From Actinomycetota bacterium (GTDB lineage: Bacteria; Actinomycetota; Actinomycetes; Actinomycetales; Microbacteriaceae): DNA of 8,093 nt. A model generated the notes under the pieces. That model was given only the letters and a program-made list of their open reading frames with translations, was not told the DNA's origin and searched no databases. Each line of letters opens with the position of its first letter. The first letter of the stretch is position 1. The translations under genes and the position numbers were made by a program. Positions 6,763 through 8,093 of the stretch are shown here, in pieces. The DNA lies in assembly GCA_018895315.1 (NCBI GenBank), contig JAHIOK010000106.1:1-8093 (forward strand), written 5' to 3'.

Positions 6763-6798
6763 ATGCTTCGGCTGAGGCGCCTTGGAAGGAACACATGA
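6763..6798 (+). CDS. Possible 11-codon leader peptide upstream of hflX
   Basis: ATG 6763 opens an 11-codon frame, MLRLRRLGRNT, ending at TGA 6796-6798, which overlaps the hflX start as ATGA. The ATG is 5 nt after the -10 box, so it could lie at the very 5' end of the mRNA and be read without a leader. The hflX Shine-Dalgarno (GGAAGGA) lies inside it as codons 8 and 9. Four of the codons are Arg, two of them AGG, which is uncommon in this window. The frame is very short, so coding is unproven; it may be chance. Confidence 0.25.
   Translation: MLRLRRLGRNT
6784..6797 (+). promoter_or_regulatory. Ribosome binding site of hflX
   Basis: GGAAGGA at 6784-6790 sits 4 nt before ATG 6795. It supports that start codon; the spacing is slightly short but workable. 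Of the four start sites with a promoter-like box in front (miaB, dapF, the methyltransferase and hflX), this is the only one with a clear Shine-Dalgarno, so hflX is likely the one leadered mRNA among them. Confidence 0.7.
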
Positions 6799-8093
6799 CA
6801 GACACCACCACACCCCGACAGAGCGACGACGCCCCGGTGGATCCGGTGGATCGCGTGCTCTCTCGCGCCGAGGCGCACTCGGGTGTGAGGGTGTTCGGTG
6901 CGGCTCAGGCGCTGCAGGATGCCTCGACGGTCTCACGCGCCGACAGCGACGGCAACCAATGGGATCGCGAAGAGCGTGCGGCGCTGCGCCGCGTGCCCGG
7001 GCTCTCGACCGAGCTCACCGACGTCACCGAGGTCGAGTACCGCCAGCTGCGCCTCGAGAACGTCGTGCTCATCGGCGTGCATCCGCAGGGTTCCCAGGAA
7101 GATGCCGAGAATTCGCTGCGCGAGCTCGCCGCGCTCGCCGAGACCGCGGGAGCCGTCGTGCTCGACGGTGTACTGCAACGCCGCCCGCATCCCGACCCCG
7201 CCACCTACCTCGGACGTGGCAAGGCCGACGAACTGCGCGACCTGGTCGCCGCCCTCGGCGCCGACACCGTCATCGCGGACACCGAGTTGGCCTCCAGCCA
7301 GCGTCGTGCGCTGGAAGACGTCGTCAAGGTCAAGGTCATCGACCGCACCACCGTGATCCTCGACATCTTCAGCCAGCACGCCAAGAGCCGCGAGGGCAAG
7401 GCGCAGGTCGAGCTCGCACAGCTCGAGTACCTGTTGCCGCGCCTGCGCGGCTGGGGTGAGTCGATGAGCCGTCAGGCCGGTGGCCAGGTCGGTGCTGGCG
7501 GCGCGGGCATGGGCTCGCGCGGCCCGGGTGAGACGAAGATCGAGCTCGATCGCCGCCGCATTCGCACCCGGATGGCGATCCTCCGCCGTCAGATCAAGGA
7601 CTTCGCGCCGTCGCGGGACGCCAAGCGCTCCGAGCGCAAACGCCATACGATCCCGTCGGTCGCCATCGCCGGCTATACGAACGCCGGCAAGTCGAGCCTC
7701 CTCAACCGACTGACGAGCGCGGGAGTGCTCGTCGAGAACGCACTGTTCGCGACCCTGGATGCCACGGTCCGCCGCGCCGAGACCTCCGATGGTCGGGTCT
7801 ACACGCTCACCGACACGGTCGGGTTCGTCCGAAACCTTCCGCACCAGCTCGTGGAGGCCTTCCGCTCGACGCTGGAGGAAGTGGCCGACGCCGACGTGAT
7901 CGTCCACGTGGTGGATGCCTCGCACCCCGATCCTGCCGCCCAGCTTGCGACGGTTCGCGATGTGATCGGCGATGTCGGAGCCCGCGACATCCACGAGATC
8001 ATCGTCTTCAACAAAGTCGATCTCGTCGACGACGACACCCGCCTCGTCCTCCGCGGCCTCGCGCCCGCGGCTCTGTTCGCATCTTCGCGCACG
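6795..8093 (+). CDS. hflX: GTPase HflX, ribosome-splitting factor (3' end outside window)
   Basis: HflX is a GTPase that binds the 50S subunit and splits stalled or idle 70S ribosomes; in several bacteria it contributes to heat-stress survival and macrolide/lincosamide tolerance. The frame is open for 433 codons to the window edge with no stop. Residues 1-75 are an acidic/Ser-rich extension. The HflX N-terminal domain follows (VLIGVHPQG, then YLGRGKADELRDLV), then the family signature DRTTVILDIFSQHAKSREGK and the glycine-rich GGAGMGSRGPGETKIE linker with a helical RRRIRTRMAILRRQI. GTPase motifs: G1 GYTNAGKS (293-300), switch region FATLDATVR, G3 DTVGF (340-344), G4 NKVD (406-409), with the G5 region (ASSRT) at the very end. 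Only the short C-terminal part, perhaps 70 residues, is missing. ATG 6795 is supported by GGAAGGA. No other start fits better. Confidence 0.96.
   Translation, partial: MTDTTTPRQSDDAPVDPVDRVLSRAEAHSGVRVFGAAQALQDASTVSRADSDGNQWDREERAALRRVPGLSTELTDVTEVEYRQLRLENVVLIGVHPQGSQEDAENSLRELAALAETAGAVVLDGVLQRRPHPDPATYLGRGKADELRDLVAALGADTVIADTELASSQRRALEDVVKVKVIDRTTVILDIFSQHAKSREGKAQVELAQLEYLLPRLRGWGESMSRQAGGQVGAGGAGMGSRGPGETKIELDRRRIRTRMAILRRQIKDFAPSRDAKRSERKRHTIPSVAIAGYTNAGKSSLLNRLTSAGVLVENALFATLDATVRRAETSDGRVYTLTDTVGFVRNLPHQLVEAFRSTLEEVADADVIVHVVDASHPDPAAQLATVRDVIGDVGARDIHEIIVFNKVDLVDDDTRLVLRGLAPAALFASSRT

Noticed and set aside
6835..6852. Tandem repeat of CGGTGGATC in the hflX 5' region
   Set aside because: Only two 9-bp copies, encoding Pro-Val-Asp twice in a disordered N-terminus. 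Likely a small duplication without a role.
6933..7994. A 353-codon open frame on the minus strand opposite hflX
   Set aside because: Antisense shadow: the plus strand encodes all HflX GTPase motifs through this stretch.
1..8093. Frequent GGATGC/GATGCC words across the window
   Set aside because: These mostly reflect Asp-Ala codon pairs; GAC-GCx pairs are also common, so by eye I cannot show real over-representation.
1..8093. Defence islands, CRISPR arrays, prophage or insertion sequences
   Set aside because: No spaced direct repeats, transposase motifs, terminal inverted repeats or phage-like genes are present; nearly all bases are assigned to recognised genes.

Overview
This is a high-GC window (about two thirds G+C by eye) with dense, mostly co-directional genes, many GTG starts and 4-bp GTGA stop/start overlaps. 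The backbone recX - miaB - miaA - dapF - hflX is a housekeeping neighbourhood conserved in Actinobacteria. Protein wording and codon use look like Microbacteriaceae, perhaps Microbacterium; the genus is an inference from recall, not from a search. I see no phage genes, transposons, tRNA or rRNA genes, or CRISPR repeats.

Layout. (1) 1-221: the C-terminal end of RecX, cut by the window edge. (2) 335-2127: a two-gene ABC-2 exporter, a DrrA-type ATPase followed by a six-helix permease, placed between recX and miaB. (3) 2216-5108: miaB, miaA and a YpeA-like GNAT acetyltransferase, each overlapping the next by 4 bp. MiaA and MiaB act in sequence on tRNA A37 (i6A, then ms2i6A). (4) 5156-6013: dapF, with its own promoter-like box exactly placed for a leaderless mRNA. 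(5) 6014-6072: a strong hairpin between convergent dapF and a minus-strand gene. (6) 6070-6711, minus strand: a YbxB/RsmC-like methyltransferase with a leaderless-looking start. (7) 6795-8093: hflX, the ribosome-splitting GTPase, cut by the right edge after 433 codons.

The common theme is translation: two tRNA-modification enzymes, a probable RNA methyltransferase and a ribosome-rescue GTPase, with lysine/meso-diaminopimelate synthesis (dapF) and an unlinked exporter between them. The genes are ordinary. The unusual signals are in the short gaps: TAnnnT boxes directly before miaB, dapF and the methyltransferase, which suggest leaderless transcripts, and a possible 11-codon leader peptide before hflX that would start at the predicted transcription start and end in an ATGA overlap with the hflX start codon. 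I do not see a clear undescribed multi-gene system. The hflX leader is the best candidate for something new.
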